A stretch of DNA of 64,000 nt from Gloeophyllum trabeum ATCC 11539 (taxonomy: Eukaryota > Basidiomycota > Agaricomycetes > Gloeophyllales > Gloeophyllaceae): the NCBI RefSeq assembly GCF_000344685.1, contig NW_006920418.1, positions 1,171,714-1,235,713 on the forward strand, in the 5' to 3' direction. Position 1 is the stretch's first letter. Each line of letters opens with the position of its first letter. The notes beneath the pieces are model-generated. The model saw only the letters and a list, made by a program, of their open reading frames with translations. It was not told where the DNA came from and made no database searches. This document shows, in pieces, positions 1-12,789 of this stretch. The position numbers and the translations under genes are program-made.

Positions 1-2135
1 GCTTGGTTGAGGAAGCGGAGCATATCCATGCTCTTTGTACGCAACCGGCGTAGCGAATAGTTCGATATCAGGAGCGTCAGGACCAGAGGTGGCATCTTCG
101 GGAGGTTGTCCGTATTCCACAGGCGGAAAGAGTGCCGCATCCGAGGACCGCACGAAAGCAGCTGACTCTCCCACCTACACTGAAGTTTAGCAGTATATCT
201 CAGCAGGGAAAAGCGCAATATTCACATTGGTGGTGAGAGGCCCTTTGCGCGTCACAAGATACTGCAGCGTCGCGCCCAGAGTCTTGACAATCTCGTATAC
301 ACCTTGAGGCTTGCCAACGTAATTGATAGACTCCCCTCGCTTCGCGTGGAAGTTTACGTCCACTACCGGGTGATCAATCAAGTTTTGCCCTACACCGGGC
401 AGATCTACCAGGACCGGGATCAAGTGCTGGGCCAGCTGCTCTGCGGGGCCAATCCCGGATAACATGAGGATCTGCTCTCTGTTAGTCGAACGTACTGTTA
501 ATGAACAAAGCTGATCCTGACCTGAGGTGTATGCACAGCACCAGCCCTGACGACGCGAGTCAGATGAAATGGTGCGCTCGAGCAGCGGAATACTCACGAC
601 AGCACAACTTCTTTACGAGCTCGAGCGACAAACCGAGTACCATGCTCGCTCTGAGCGAATTCGACACCTACGGCTCGCGTGTCCCCATTTACACTCTCAA
701 GCAACACCTTAGTGGTTGTCGCATGAATGGCCACCTTGAGATTCGGCCGTCTCAACACATGCTCTGTGAGATATGCCGACTCGGTCGATACACGGCTGCC
801 GGTAGAATCGATGTACGTCACTGTAAGATATACATTGAACGCAGGAGTCTGCGAGGACTAAAGAAGTACTCACTGATCTGCACTCACGTTAGCATCCGTG
901 AGATGGAAGTTCAGCGATACGATAGGACGCACCTTGGAAGTGCCTAGAGTCCCGCTGGCAGTATTAATGTCCGGGCGGTATGGTATTCCAACTTCTTTGC
1001 ATGCTTCGACGAAGGAGGATGAAAAGCGGGAGAAATTTCCGAAGTAGCCGGCTGAGGGGACACTCAATGATCAGCTCATGTAGGACAACATTGATACACT
1101 AACTCTGTATCGGGCCTGCCGCGCCCCGCAGAGAGCTGTCGACAGATGCGAAAGACTTGCTGGGGCTGAATTTCTCGAACTTTAAGAAGTATCTGCCACC
1201 CTGGTTACCTTGGCCTGGACTGTCATCTTTACAGCGTGACGCACTTTTGGAGATTTTTGTAGGACCAGGATGATGCCTCTTCGCCGCCGAGCCGGGCCCA
1301 TTCATCGTAATCCGAAGGCGCACCGCATTGGAACCTGCCATACCATATAAGAGATTGAGGAATAGAATTTGATCAATGACGAACATCATGGCATTGATGG
1401 ATGAACCTGTTATGGTCAATAACCAGGTGTCTCAATTCCTATTCAGGCACTTACATCCACCCAGCATCTTGCCTATCCACGGACCAAGAGTAAACATTTA
1501 TCAAAGGTAGAGGAGTACTGTAAGTCTAGACCTACCTCTAGGCCAATACCGCGATCTGCCTCCGGCTTCGGATTGTGGTACGGTATGTAAGCCGTAATCG
1601 TGCTTAGTGTGGAACAACCTGCTGTATGCAGCGGGTATCCGAGTGAAAGGGAGATTCACTCCGCTGGCCAGAAGATAAACTTTAACCTCTTGATATACAA
1701 CATGCTGGACCGCAAATACAGTACCTTCCTCCTGCCTCAAGCAGTAGAACGCGGACGGTAGGATCCTCTGAAAGACGGGAGGCCAGGACGCAGCCCGCAG
1801 TACCTAGGGATCCAAGTGGGATGGGGTCTAGGGTGATAGGAAGAAGGCAGCTCACCTCCTCCAACGATAATGACATCGTACTCTGGTGCGTTGTTGACAA
1901 TTGAGGTTCCCTCGCCGGCCTGGCGCGGCAGACCTTTCCCTACAAGTCCCAGGTCGCGTATGAAATAGTCTCTCTTACGCTTAGCCCGTCTAATGAGCAG
2001 GAGGGAGACGGCAGCAGCAAGGCCGACGATGACTGCTCGTCGCCTACGGAGCCTCCAGCCCAGCACCTGTAAAGCGGAGAGCAGCGCCTGGAGATCAGCC
2101 CTTAGCGCGGACGTCCTGCTCGACAACGAAGACAT
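1..2135 (-). CDS. GMC-family FAD oxidoreductase with N-terminal membrane anchor (partial, C-terminus beyond window)
   Basis: Flavin-dependent oxidase/dehydrogenase of the glucose-methanol-choline family. Starting at the ATG ending at 2135, the first ~30 residues are followed by a hydrophobic segment (AVIVGLAAAVSLLLI, about residues 34-48) flanked by Arg/Lys. Next come the FAD dinucleotide fold (YDVIIVGGG, then GTAGCVLASRLSEDP and LLLEAGG after an intron), the GCSSINAM block near 1390, and GMC signature 2 (SGIGPAEQ followed by DLPGVGQNLIDHP, about 370-465). The last visible exon reads ESAAFVRSSDAALFPP and runs off base 1. The C-terminal catalytic His and His/Asn pair is therefore not visible. 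At least six introns of about 50 nt interrupt the gene. It is divergent from the RhoGAP gene. Most basidiomycete GMC enzymes carry a cleavable secretion signal; here the segment looks more like a signal anchor, which is inference. The substrate cannot be told. Confidence 0.88.
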
Positions 2136-2942
2136 CGCAGTGGTCTCCGGTCCACGAAAGCTCGTTTATAACCGGACGAAGGCAGATTCTGGATTTCATG
2201 GGCGTGAATTGCGCGTTGCCCTGACTTGGCTAGCCGTTGTCATCAGGTGAGCTCTCCGAAGCGCAAGTTTCATTGGTCGGCTGCCCCGCGGGGCCCCGGG
2301 TTTGCAACCTGCATCGTCGTAAGCGGAGGATCGTACTAGTAGACATGCACCTCTGTCATTACTTTTTTGCAGCTGTCTCCGTTCGAAGACAGGATCGTCG
2401 CAGATATTTGACGTTCGGAGATCGGACATTTCATGCCAACGTATTTCTACGTACGCGATACTCTCACAGAATGTATTTCTGTGTTGGAGCATCGACGACA
2501 GTACGCCTGCATGACAGTAACAATTCTTAAAATATCGCTGGTATCATTGCCCTCTATTTCTCGTCTACGCGCTGGCGACACCGCGCTTGCCATGGCTCGC
2601 CGTCGTCGCTGCTGTCCTCGACGCGCTAGAGGTGTGAGAGAAATGTGATGGAGCAAGCAGGCCTCGCGTCACAGGTCGCAGGCGCGTCATAATATTGTCG
2701 CAGGCGTGTTCCTCTGGGCGCTCGATAATTTCGTCCTCCTCTGCTTTCTTATTCCCGCTCTTTTTCGACTCTGGCTTGTTCAGTGCTCCGTGCTGGCCTC
2801 GCGCCAACGCAAACAGCCCTTTGGGTTCTTCACCCGGGGAAGTCGCAAGCGTGCGCCCACGTATCCTCCGCCGGACATTCACACTCCGTCGATTGCAACA
2901 GAAGCCCATAACCCTGCTCCGTCCGGTAGCGGAAGTTCCGCG
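2136..2942. promoter_or_regulatory. Divergent intergenic region, GMC oxidoreductase / RhoGAP
   Basis: About 800 bases between two divergent starts must hold the promoters and 5' leaders of both genes. Open frames cross it on both strands, but none shows a recognisable domain or connects by splicing to either gene. Confidence 0.5.
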
Positions 2943-4667
2943 ATGGCAGCGGAACAAGAGCTGTCACCGCCCTCCAAGGCCAATCTCAAAGCTTGGTGGA
3001 ATCACTTCACGTTTGCTCAGCGGGCCAAGAAAGATGCGGAAGAACACAAAGGCAAGTATGCTGTCGTGTGCCCTCTCTTCCTCCCATGACATTGCAGTCT
3101 TCAAGGGCCCCAGGATTCGCGTGTGTTTGGGAAGCCATTGCGAGAGAGTCTGAAATACGCTAGTGTGCAGATCTCGACTGCCAACGCTAACGGGGAATTG
3201 TACGTGTGGGGTTACATACCGGTTGTCGTTGCGAAGTGGTGCGCCAATCCCAAAACCTGAATACATCTCCTCTGCTGAAGACATGTGCAGTGGTCTCTAT
3301 CTCAAGGAGAATGGTGCGCTGGATCATGTTGAATAAGGACGTCCGTGCTCACTTCGTGACGCTTTAGCAACGGAAGTAGAGGGGACATTCCGAGTGAACG
3401 GATCGAACAAGCGGATGAGGGAGCTGCAAGCGATCTTCGAGACACCACCTCGGGTGCGATGGGCTTACCATTCTTCGAGAAATGTACTGACTTGTCGTTG
3501 CAGTATGGCAAGAATCTGGACTGGAAGAAGGAGCATTACACGACTCACGATGTCGCAAGTGTCTTTCGGAGATACTTGACTCAGATGCCTGTTAGTCTTC
3601 ATACCAATGCATTGTTCAGCGACCTGATCGTTCATTAACCCAGGAACCCGTCATTCCTCACGACATGTACCATGATGTGAGTCGCTCATGAAATCTCTTC
3701 TGCTTCCATTCATCAATCTATTCTAGTTCCGGGACGCACTAGGTATGTAAGATACCTCTATGAAGCATCAACTGTTGCCGATCACTAGACATAGCGAAGA
3801 AACCTCTAAATCAAGAGGAGGTAATCGCGAAGTACAAGAAGCTCATTCAGCAGATGCCTCGCGCGAACCAGTACCTCCTCCTATATGTCCTTGACCTTTT
3901 ATCAGTCTTCGCTCGGAAGTCCGACAAGAATTTGATGACGGCTCAGAGTAAGCCTCCTCCAGTCTGCCGACTTGCGCGCGGGTACCTACCGGCCATTTAA
4001 CTCTAGATCTGGCGGTAATCTTCCGGCCGGGACTCATCAATCATCCTGATCACGAGCTGTCGCCCAAGGAGCATCAGCTCAGTCAGGATGTCCTGGAATT
4101 CCTCATTGCGCATCAGGATTGGTTTATCCTGGATATCCCACCTCCTCCAGATTCTGCATCTCCCGGTGCACCTGGCTCGCCTGCATCAGAAGAAGATATC
4201 GCGGTAGTACCGAGCTCGGACGATGATCAGTCATATGTGGGTGGAGGCTGGAGGTTAGTAGGGAAGGACAAGAGATTGAAAGTGCAGAGACGTCGGACTA
4301 CAACCGAGCGAACCGGTACGTCGACTCATGATGAATCGACGCCCCTCGTTTTGAGCGAGACCCACCCCTGTATCCAGATCTAGTGGCGAAGAGTCCTGAA
4401 CGGGGACTCGCACCAGTATCGGAGTCGCCGACACTTGGAGAGGGCGCTGGGGCAAGCGTTACCCGGAGTCGAACTTTACCATCGACTCGCTCGAGAGTCA
4501 GCGCAGATTCTTCGAGTCTCCCTCTTACACCTCCGCCAGAAGACGACCGAGGGCGCTCGGGCAAGCTCAAGAAACAGCGCCGCTCGTCTGCTGTTCCGGG
4601 ATCAAGCCCCAGACCAGGGTCTCTAGCTCCCAGCGAAGCGTCCGGTGGTGGTGGCGGGTCGACATAG
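2943..4667 (+). CDS. Rho GTPase-activating protein (Sac7/Bag7-like)
   Basis: Stimulates GTP hydrolysis by Rho-type GTPases, so it probably damps Rho1 signalling to the actin cytoskeleton and cell wall. The protein begins MAAEQELSPPSKANLKAWW. The pre-domain stretch VFGKPLRESLKYASVQIS and the YVWGYIPVVVAK block match fungal Sac7-type proteins. The RhoGAP core follows: EVEGTFRVNGSNKRMRELQ, whose TFRVNGS Arg is the arginine finger, then VASVFRRYLTQMPEPVIP, LPNQ-like helices (RANQYLLLYVLDLLSVFARKS), and TAQNLAVIFRPGLI. After the domain lies a Ser/Pro/Arg-rich tail ending in a Gly-rich run. Exons are joined across several short introns; the last one (GTACGT near 4317 to CAG near 4380) restores the frame as DLVAKSPERG. 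The ATG at 2943 lies in a good context. An upstream ATG at 2706 would add an unrelated hydrophobic stretch and was not used. Confidence 0.88.
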
Positions 4668-5576
4668 GTTGTAACTTTCTATCTATTATCTTCTATACCC
4701 TGCTCTCGCGTCTTCTGCGCCTTGTATATCCCCATATTCTTACTGCGACCATCTTCGTCTATTTTGATTTCAGCGTAGAGTAGCTGCATTGCTGTTTTGA
4801 TATCGCGCTCCCTTCTCCCTACTTGCGCATCTATTCCCTAAAGAGTGTGGACCATCTGCTGTATCGTAGTGAACCGTCTGAATTAGCCAGTTGTCGTGGT
4901 TTGTAGGGATTGATCATTTTTTCTTCAGATATAAATGCAACCCCCACGCATGTTCTGTATACGGCAGTGCCGCATAGGTTATCTCGGTAGCATATGCTGC
5001 CGTGCTGCTTGTCGGGTAACTTCAACTTGGGTTTGCACTTTTTTATATTCGATGGTACTCAGCGACCCTATAGCTGCCCGGCTCAGTCCGACTCGGAGAG
5101 GGTACTCTATTGATAACGAGGTGATGAACTCAAAGTGAAGTCGCCTCCCTCGATAAAAGTCCGAAACACTCGCTTGCGACAATGCGCGAGGAGCACCCAG
5201 GCAGACTCCAGGTTGTGGTACTTACCATAATTGCAATCAAGCACGCTCAAACTGCGACATGACTGTCTGTGCCAGACACAAGACAGATACAGACTTGCAG
5301 ACTGAGATGGCGTGAGACAGCGGAGCCGATGACGGCGGGCGTGTATTCATTGCATTCGGATATCTTCAGCAAGCGCGGTCATATCTGTAGAAAGGGAGAT
5401 CCACTGAGTGATCTAGCACAAGTTGTCTGAGGCTACGTTGGTCGTCTCGACGGTGCAAGTTATATCGGTCGCCGCTGCTCAGAACCGCTATAAAGCTGCA
5501 GGAGTATTCTATACTTGGTGTTTCGGCGGATAGTCCGCTTGAATCGCTTCGCCAAATACCTGCCACCATCTACGAG
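4668..5576. other. Intergenic region, RhoGAP 3' side to transcription factor 5' side
   Basis: Roughly 900 bases with no supportable gene. It must hold the RhoGAP 3' UTR and the promoter and leader of the downstream Zn2Cys6 factor. Small open frames here have no recognisable content. Confidence 0.5.
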
Positions 5577-8500
5577 ATGTATAGCGACATTGGTGATCGT
5601 GATCACTGGCCACCGCTGGACGGGACGTATCAGGCAGACCCCGGAGGAAGGAAAAGGGCAAGTAGAGGCAAGTAGGACGTGTTGCTTCGATTACCAGCCA
5701 CTTACTGCGCGTAATTAGCCTGCGATCAGTGCCGCAAGACGAAAAGTAAATGCGAGTTGTTGGTGGAAGGGGGTCCATGCAGGAATTGTGCAGAAAGCAA
5801 TCTAGGTATGTGGCAATGCTCATGCCCATCTTCCTGGGTTAACTCTTTTGCAGTATGCACATTTTTAGGTAAGTCCCCCGTCCCCTTCTCGCCGCCTAAT
5901 ACCAATCTGTTGTAGGCCCTACCTACAAGCGGGGACCGCCTAAGGGCTACCTCCATGCAATCGAGCAGAGATGGTATCAAGCGGAGACAATCCTTGGCGC
6001 CATACTGGCGTCCCCAGATCCACGAGCCCGGGAGATAATATCCGCCTTGCAGAAGGACGACCTTGCCCGGGAAGTCCTTAATCGCGTGGACATTGGGCCA
6101 TTCGTGAGCTTTCAAGCCATCCGTGTTGACAGCAATCTCAGCGAGAAATTGTGTTCCTGGTATTGTACAGGGTCCAACAGGTCGGGCTTCTCAACCCGCT
6201 GGGGCGACCATGGAAGATCTCTTTCATTCATTCATCGCGACAAATGAAAGGCAGACGCAGCGGCAGTCCCGTGTGTCACGAGAGATAGTATCAACAAGTA
6301 AAGGTGGGAAGTCCTGGAGAGCGTATAGCATCGGTGGGCACTTACTCTGTGCCTATAGATAGCCGATTGTCGCCGAGTCAAGCTGCCGCTTGGCAGGATC
6401 GTTTGACCACACTGCTGGGAGCACCACCGACCAACCCACCGTCGTCAGATATTTCACAGCATAGTAGTCCCCCAGACAATTGGCGGGACGGGCACAGCAG
6501 CGAGCGCGAAGGGAACCGGAGGCCCCGGCTCGGTAGCTCGCCTGATTTCAGCGGCATGTACACGATTGATGGCTCCTCTGGTACGTGACTTCTATTATAA
6601 TCCTCAGTGTTCACCAGTTATAATACCAGTATGCCCAGACGCTACGGGAGAACATAGTGATGATGTCGAAGAGAGCTCGCATGCTATTGGTCAACTTTCT
6701 CTGGACGAGAACGATGAGGTGAGCGGCGGTTAGCGTCATATCAAGTTCTCTATCCAACGTAACCATAACAGGTCCGCTTCCATGGTGAAGCAAGCGGTCT
6801 TCATCTTCTAGGACAAAGTGAACGCACCGACGATCGAAAAGAGGATGGTATCTGGTATGGGTTATTATATGCTCACTCCTGCAGCACAACTGAACAATTT
6901 TAAGGAAACTGCCTATGGCGCGAGTATGGCCACATGCTCCACACGGCATCCTTCGCTATCCGGAGGAGGATAGTGTTCACGTTGCCTGGCCTCCGATCCC
7001 AGAGCAAGATCGGCTTGTAGAAATGTATTTCACTTACTTCCACCCGTCCTTCCCGGTTCTAGACCAAAAGCTCTTCATGGAAGCATACGAAATGAGGTAT
7101 GTCGATTGCACAAGTCGCAGTTAGTTCATGTCTCACTGCAAAGGGCAATTCAGCAAGGAAGAGTAAGTTACCAAAATGCCACGGACTGGCGCGCCTCTGA
7201 CCATGGGCTTTCGTTAGGCCTTCCCCGTCATCGGCCGCAGGGTCACAGAAGCTGTCGAAACTGTTGCTTTGCTCAATCTTTTCGATCGCCGAACGGTACT
7301 GCATAGATGATGGGCACACTATCAGCAAAGGCGAGATGCACGAAGAAGGATGCCAATATTTGGACTGGGCTCGTGAGATCTTGAGTAAGTCCAGTCATGT
7401 AGCGCAGTTTCCGTACAAACATTCTTCCGCAGATAGAGTCTACCATCACAGTAGACTTTCCACTTGCCAAGCTCTGCTTCTCCTTGGTATCCGAGAGTTT
7501 GGTATTGGTAGGTGTCGCTGACGATGCATGGCTGATATTCTTGCTTATATCCCCTTCACGCATAGGATCCGTTGAGCACGGGTGGCTGTACATTGGTGAG
7601 TATGGATCGTATATACTTCTTTCTTGTATTGAATATAGGAAACTGGTTGATTCCAGGCATGGCGAGCCATATGGTAGGTGCTTGATCTCGAAAGGCCTGG
7701 CCTACACTTAGTCTCGCGTCAATAGGCTCAGGATCTGGGGCTGCATAGAGCTCTAGACAATTGGCAGTACCAAGGGAAAGAGCTCTTCTCTGCCGAAGAT
7801 ACGCAAATTCGGCGGCAGGTATGGTGGTGCTGCAACATCGCGGATAAGTATGTGTCGTATGAATCCTGTGTTATGCATTGCTGACGTAAAATAATCCAGG
7901 TACGTATCCGTATATATGGGTAAGTTCATGATGTTGTATCATGGCACTCGGCGTTGTTATAGTCTAACTGCTCGAAGGGCGGCCGGTCTGCATCAAGGAA
8001 GCCGATTTCGACACGCCTCTTCCCGATGTCCGACCGGTACGTTAGGTCATCCGTCGTCTCGTGGCAAGTTAGAATAACCTCTGAATGTTAGGATGATGAG
8101 AACGAGCACACAATTTGGCAACCTTACCCGCTACAACCACAGCGTGAATCAAGCTACATACCTGTCCAAACGCATCTGCGAAGCTGTTTCCGTGCAATGT
8201 CCTCACTCGGTAGGCCCCATGACATCCGAGAGTGTTACGACTATATTGAGATCACATGTATCACAGCCCTAATTATAGGCAACATTGTCGACAAGATATA
8301 TCCTATCCGTTCCAAAACGATGCAGGTGCGCGTGACGGAATCGGCGAGATTAGAACAAAGCCTATCGCAGTGGTATCTCAATTTGCCGAACTGTCTACAA
8401 TACAACTCGTCAAATGCAACTAGTCCCACTCCTCCTCCCCATGTCCTGGTGCTTCACATGATGTATTGGTCGACCGTGTTGTTGCTGCATCGGGCATTGT

Positions 8501-9575
8501 CAGTGGCTTCTCAGATTCTCTTGGATGGAACTGGCTAACGAACTGACCCCCAGCTTTCCGAGGAATGCAAAAGAGTAAGCCGTGTCTCTGTGATCGGTTA
8601 TCCATACTTATGCTACCCTACCACGCAGCGATGATGCGAAGTTACGACAGACACCAGACGCTGTTATCGAGAGAGCACGGCAAGAATGTAAAGGCGCCGC
8701 GAACCACGTGAGCTCAATAGGTGATTGGGATTGTTCGAACCGTATAACGGTATGCTGAGGTACAAGTAGCTGTTGCCTACGGCGCGGCTTTCGGTCTACG
8801 GTACACGACCCCGTTCTTGACGTCTTACATTCTAGGGGCTGGGTCAGTACAGCCCGTTTATGGTTGTTGTTCTAATGCTCACATTTTCCCAGCATAATGC
8901 ATATCGTAACTCGTAAGCTTGCAGGTTACGTATGTTGACTGGTACCAGAACTAAGACCCGCGACTGGCAGTGAGCACGAACGCGTCGGACGTCCAGGCCT
9001 CTTTGGGCTTGCGGCAGTGTCTTGAATCGTTGAAGGAGATGGGCGTGAGTGTCCTGTGCGCGAGTCTGAAGCTGCACTGACGCTTAGACACTTAGGATGC
9101 GTGGCCCAGCGCCGCAAGGGCGTGGGAGCTGCTAAATGGCGTGAAAGTGCAGTTCGAGGGAAGCTTGACTCCTCTAGTGAATGCCCCTGTAAGGCAGAAG
9201 CGTCGAGCAGAAGATGAACCGACCAATCAAGAGTACGTCAGTGTCGTCAAGCAGGAACCTTTGGAGTACAACAGCCCCAACAACAATTATCAAGGCTTCG
9301 ATTCTCGAACGATGGCGCAGATGCTTGGCCTCGAAGTTTCAGAGCCTCACTTGCAGGACCCCGGGTTCCAAGGCAACACTTCATGGCCGTTCACTATTCA
9401 CTCGCCTTCGTCACAACCTTGGGCTGCCCTATCTCACTTGGATTTCGCTGATTGGAATCTCAACCGGCCTACGGACGGGGTCATGGCCCAGCAGTCCGAA
9501 GGCAACGACTGGTTGCCAGATGTCGGTAGTGAGCAGTTCCCGTACGATCCATACAGGCAGTACCCTCCCTCGTGA
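5577..9575 (+). CDS. Zn2Cys6 transcription factor with fungal-specific TF domain
   Basis: DNA-binding transcriptional regulator of the Gal4-type binuclear zinc cluster class. The protein starts MYSDIGDRDHWPPLDG; after an intron the cluster reads CDQCRKTKSKCELL...GGPCRNCAESN..VCTFLG, giving the six Cys. The basidiomycete-typical block GPPKGYLHAIEQRWYQAE and KDDLAREVLNRVDIGPF follows. After a low-complexity Ser/Pro/Asp linker comes the fungal-specific TF domain (PF04082): PPIPEQDRLVEMYFTYFHPSF near 6990-7065, then GLHRALDNWQYQGKELF and VWWCCNIADKYVSVYMGRPV around 7740-7985, and FDTPLPDV just after. The C-terminus (9141-9575) is Gln/Asn/Pro-rich and could serve for activation. There are more than ten short introns. 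The gene resembles the truncated factor at 19569-20720 in exon order and sequence. Target genes cannot be deduced. Confidence 0.88.
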
Positions 9576-9893
9576 TGTGTAGCGAAGACTGAAGTTTCTC
9601 GTGATGTACAATATTCGAGTATGTATCAATATCTGTAGACATAGCCTAGTAGGAATGCTTTAGTCAAATCATTATGGGTATTGGGATGCTGCCAGGAATT
9701 GCTTTAGTTATAAGCCACTAAACAACCTTGAGATCGACTTGTGATTTATATGAGCCGGCCCTCTGCTAGATCTGGATCACCAGTGTGAAGCACTCAACGC
9801 CTCGTTTTATGAGTGTAAAGGCTACATCGAGAGGACGTAAAAATACACGCTCATACTTCAGACTTCCCAATACCATGCCCCGTCCCCAAATAC
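9576..9893. other. Convergent intergenic region
   Basis: Just over 300 bases shared by the 3' ends of the Zn2Cys6 factor and eIF6. I see nothing beyond presumed 3' UTRs. Confidence 0.6.
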
Positions 9894-10846
9894 TTAAGAC
9901 CAAGCATCCACCAGAGAATCTCGCATCTCACCAATAACTGCAGTTGACTCTTGGCCCTGTAACTCTGTTTCGACCAGATCAGGCGGGGACACAATTGCAT
10001 AACCTAAAAAAACTCACTGAAGGCAGCTTCTATCACACTGATCTCGGTCGCCGTCGTGTCCAGCCCTGTAAATGCACACCAGTCGTTCACCACGAGACCC
10101 GCCCCGATCACGTCAGAACCGCGATTCACAGTTCCTGCCTGTAAATCACTAGTTCGTCTCTGATACATCATGTAGGGGAATCCGGGACGCACCACCAGGG
10201 GAACTTGCAGGAGACTGCTCAGCTCGTCTTGTTCACTAATGCTCGTCTTCGGATGGACGAGCCCGCCCTGGTTGCTTATCGCACAGTAGCTGCCCACCAG
10301 GACGTTGTCTGCCACGGTCTGCCTGAACACTTCTACTTTCAGGACGTCGGCGATGATCTCCTCGGTTTCACGATCGACATCTGGATGGACGAGGGCGACG
10401 TAGTCGTTGCAGGCGATGACGTTCCCGAGGGCTGAAAGCCGTTCTTCCACCCGCTGAAGGGCTATCGTGTCAGGCAGTGAATTGCGGAGGTGTTGCAGTT
10501 CCTGATCAGTGGTAGTCGAGGGAACTAACAAGCCGTGGCGGTTACCTAGCGTAAAGGCAGGATCAAAAACCAATCAAATGAGGACATCGAGAATGAACGT
10601 ACCCGCCGTTAATCTGCCTACAATGCGAGTCCCCCCAATACTTGTGTGTACGATGGGGATGACATCGCCGAGCTCGCTTTCGAACGCGGAGTAGAAGTTG
10701 GTGCTGCCCTGGATGCCCACTAGGCAGTACCCGTTTGTGAGTTTGGAGAAGACTCCAATGTCGTTACTGTTCTCGAATCGTATGCCTAGCGCGTAAGTGA
10801 GAAAGCCGTGGCTTCAACAGAGGATAGAGCTCGCACGAGTAGCCAT
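9894..10846 (-). CDS. TIF6: Eukaryotic translation initiation factor 6
   Basis: Binds the 60S ribosomal subunit, is needed for its biogenesis, and blocks premature joining to 40S; it acts in nucleolus and cytoplasm. The tiny first exon is 10 nt (ATGGCTACTC, 10846-10837); splicing to the next exon gives [19 protein letters not shown], matching the eIF6 N-terminus. Conserved blocks follow: [56 protein letters not shown], and [18 protein letters not shown]. The last intron begins after GAAGCTGCCTTCA (donor GTGAGT) and the final exon ends [12 protein letters not shown] before TAA at 9894. Length is about 245 aa, the usual size for the family. It lies head to head with the NDUFAF7 gene, 236 bases between start codons. 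Confidence 0.96.
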
Positions 10847-11082
10847 GGTAGTAGTGGACTAGTTTTCGGTTGTGTGTGAGCTGTTTAAGAAACTAGTAGA
10901 GGTTCTAGCAATCGAGAGGAAAGGAGGGAGGATCGACTGGTATCAGCAGGCAAGGACGGGGTTCTGCCATAGCGGCAGTCGATCGCGACTTATAAATTTG
11001 GCGATCACGCGTCAAGCTCGGACATCTGCCCTTCGACAGTCATCTTGCGCGCTCAGCGGTACCGTGGCAGTCATTCTTGCTC
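10847..11082. promoter_or_regulatory. Compact bidirectional promoter, eIF6 / NDUFAF7
   Basis: Only 236 bases separate the divergent start codons. A TATAAA lies at 10991-10996, about 90 bases upstream of the NDUFAF7 ATG. Whether it is functional is inference. Confidence 0.5.
10991..10996 (+). promoter_or_regulatory. TATA-like element
   Basis: TATAAA within the eIF6/NDUFAF7 spacer, 87 bases before the NDUFAF7 ATG. Confidence 0.4.
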
Positions 11083-12789
11083 ATGTTCCAGGCATCGAGG
11101 CAGGGTTTCGTTTCGAGCATTTCGAGTCAACGATGCTGCCAGCAGGCGTTTCGCTTCCGCAAAGGACCTACTTCCCTGGGCACGAGGAGAGGGCAGACGG
11201 TCCCAGAGCGGACCTATGCTTCAGCGCCTTTCCACGATGCTCACGGCACAACAAAGATAGAGAAGATACTGCTTGACAATATCAAGGTTTGAATTCATCC
11301 TCGGGGCCGCTGGTCGAGACTCACGGACTCACGAGAACAGGCAGCGGGTCCCATCACTTTCGCGTCGTACATGCAGATGTGCTTGAGCCATCCCACTCAC
11401 GGCTACTACGCCAATCCGTACAATCCCATATTTGGCGCTCGGGGTGACTTTATCACGAGTCCTGAAATCAGTCAAGTATTTGGAGAGGTCTGTGTTCATG
11501 TTCGGGACGTGGGATGAAGCTTGACAGGACAAACTTCAGATAGCTTGTAGGTGTATGGCTACTCTCGCAGTGGATGCAGGTGGGGCAGGCCAGGAAGCTG
11601 CGATTGATTGAGCTAGGGCCTGGCAGGGGAACCTTGGTGGATGATATACTGCGGGTACGCATGCCTCTGACCGCTCACTTATCGGACAGGACTGACCAGG
11701 TCCCTAGACGCTATCTAGATTTCCTGCGTGTGCCAAAGCCATCCAGGACGTGCATCTCGTAGAGACGAGCGAGGCACTACGTTCTGTGCAAGAGGCCAAG
11801 CTGCGTCCAATTTTGAGCCGGTTGGACGTGGCCGCCCATTGGCATGATGGTCTGGATAGAATAGATGTCTCCGCGCAGAATGAGGTATACTCCATGGTGG
11901 TCGCACATGAATTCTTTGACGCTTTGCCATTCCACCTCTTACAGGTGATTATCCTTTGATTGCATGCCTCCTCGCTTACGGATGATCTCGCCTTTCCAGC
12001 ATACCAGTGATGGGTGGAAAGAGATCCTGATAGCTTCCGCGGACAACACAAATAACCAGGCACAGAGCACAGACAATCCGGCAGAATCGACCGCACAAGA
12101 CTCGGCCGGGAAGCAAACGCGTTTCCAGACTGTCTTGGCGGCTACGCCTCTCTCTAAAGTGCTCGCGGCGTCTTCACCGCGGTTTGACAAGTTGCCTGTC
12201 GGTGCTACGTTGGAGGTCAGCCCAGTGGCCTGGAGCATTGCACGACAGATTGCACAGCTAGTGGGTGGTAAGAACGCCGGATGCGCCCTGATCATTGACT
12301 ACGGAGCCGAGCATCTCTTCGGAAATTCCTTCAGAGTGTGTACATGACTTGGTATAAAGCAGACTTTCTCCGATCTAACCTCACTCTGGCCAGGCATTCA
12401 AAAACCATCGACACGTTGATCCGTTCTCTATTCCGGGAGAATGCGACTTGACAGTCAACGTAGATTTCGCCTATCTCAAAGAGGCGGCCAGTGATGCCGG
12501 TGCGTATAGTCGCCGACGTCTTCATGCTGGCAGCTATGTCTAACTTTACGCAGCCCAGGCACTAGGACCTATCCCGCAGGCCGATTTCTTGACGGGTATG
12601 GGTTTAGAGCAGCGCGTGGAGGTGTTGGCTCGGGCTGCGCAGAGCGAAGAGAGGGCGGACAGCATTCGTCAAGCAGCTCGGCGTCTTGTGGACAGGAGCA
12701 GTATGGGTGAACAGTACAAAATGCTTGGGCTTGTCGGAAAGGATAGAGAGATCAGGACGGATACTGTGTGGCCATTCGCAACATCATGA
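11083..12789 (+). CDS. NDUFAF7/MidA-type protein arginine methyltransferase, mitochondrial
   Basis: SAM-dependent arginine methyltransferase of the MidA/NDUFAF7 family (PF02636); in other eukaryotes it dimethylates the complex I subunit NDUFS2 during assembly. The N-terminus (MFQASRQGFVSSISSQRCC...) is rich in Arg/Ser/Gln and lacks acidic residues, as expected of a mitochondrial presequence. Then come TKIEKILLDNIK, GPITFASYMQMCLSHPTHGY, DFITSPEISQVFGE, the SAM motif RLIELGPGRGTLVDDILR, the block VVAHEFFDALPFHLLQ, CALIIDYGAEH, and a C-terminal DFLTGMGLEQRVEVL stretch. Each exon joins in frame over short introns. The ATG at 11083 is the first in frame with the presequence. Basidiomycetes have complex I, so the role is consistent. 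Confidence 0.93.

Noticed and set aside
2706..2942. Upstream in-frame extension of the RhoGAP protein
   Set aside because: The added residues are hydrophobic and unrelated to Sac7-like proteins. The ATG at 2943 gives a normal family N-terminus.
8696..8760. Possible Pol III B-box (ggttcgaac on the minus strand)
   Set aside because: The following bases do not fit the consensus, and no A-box or cloverleaf is present.
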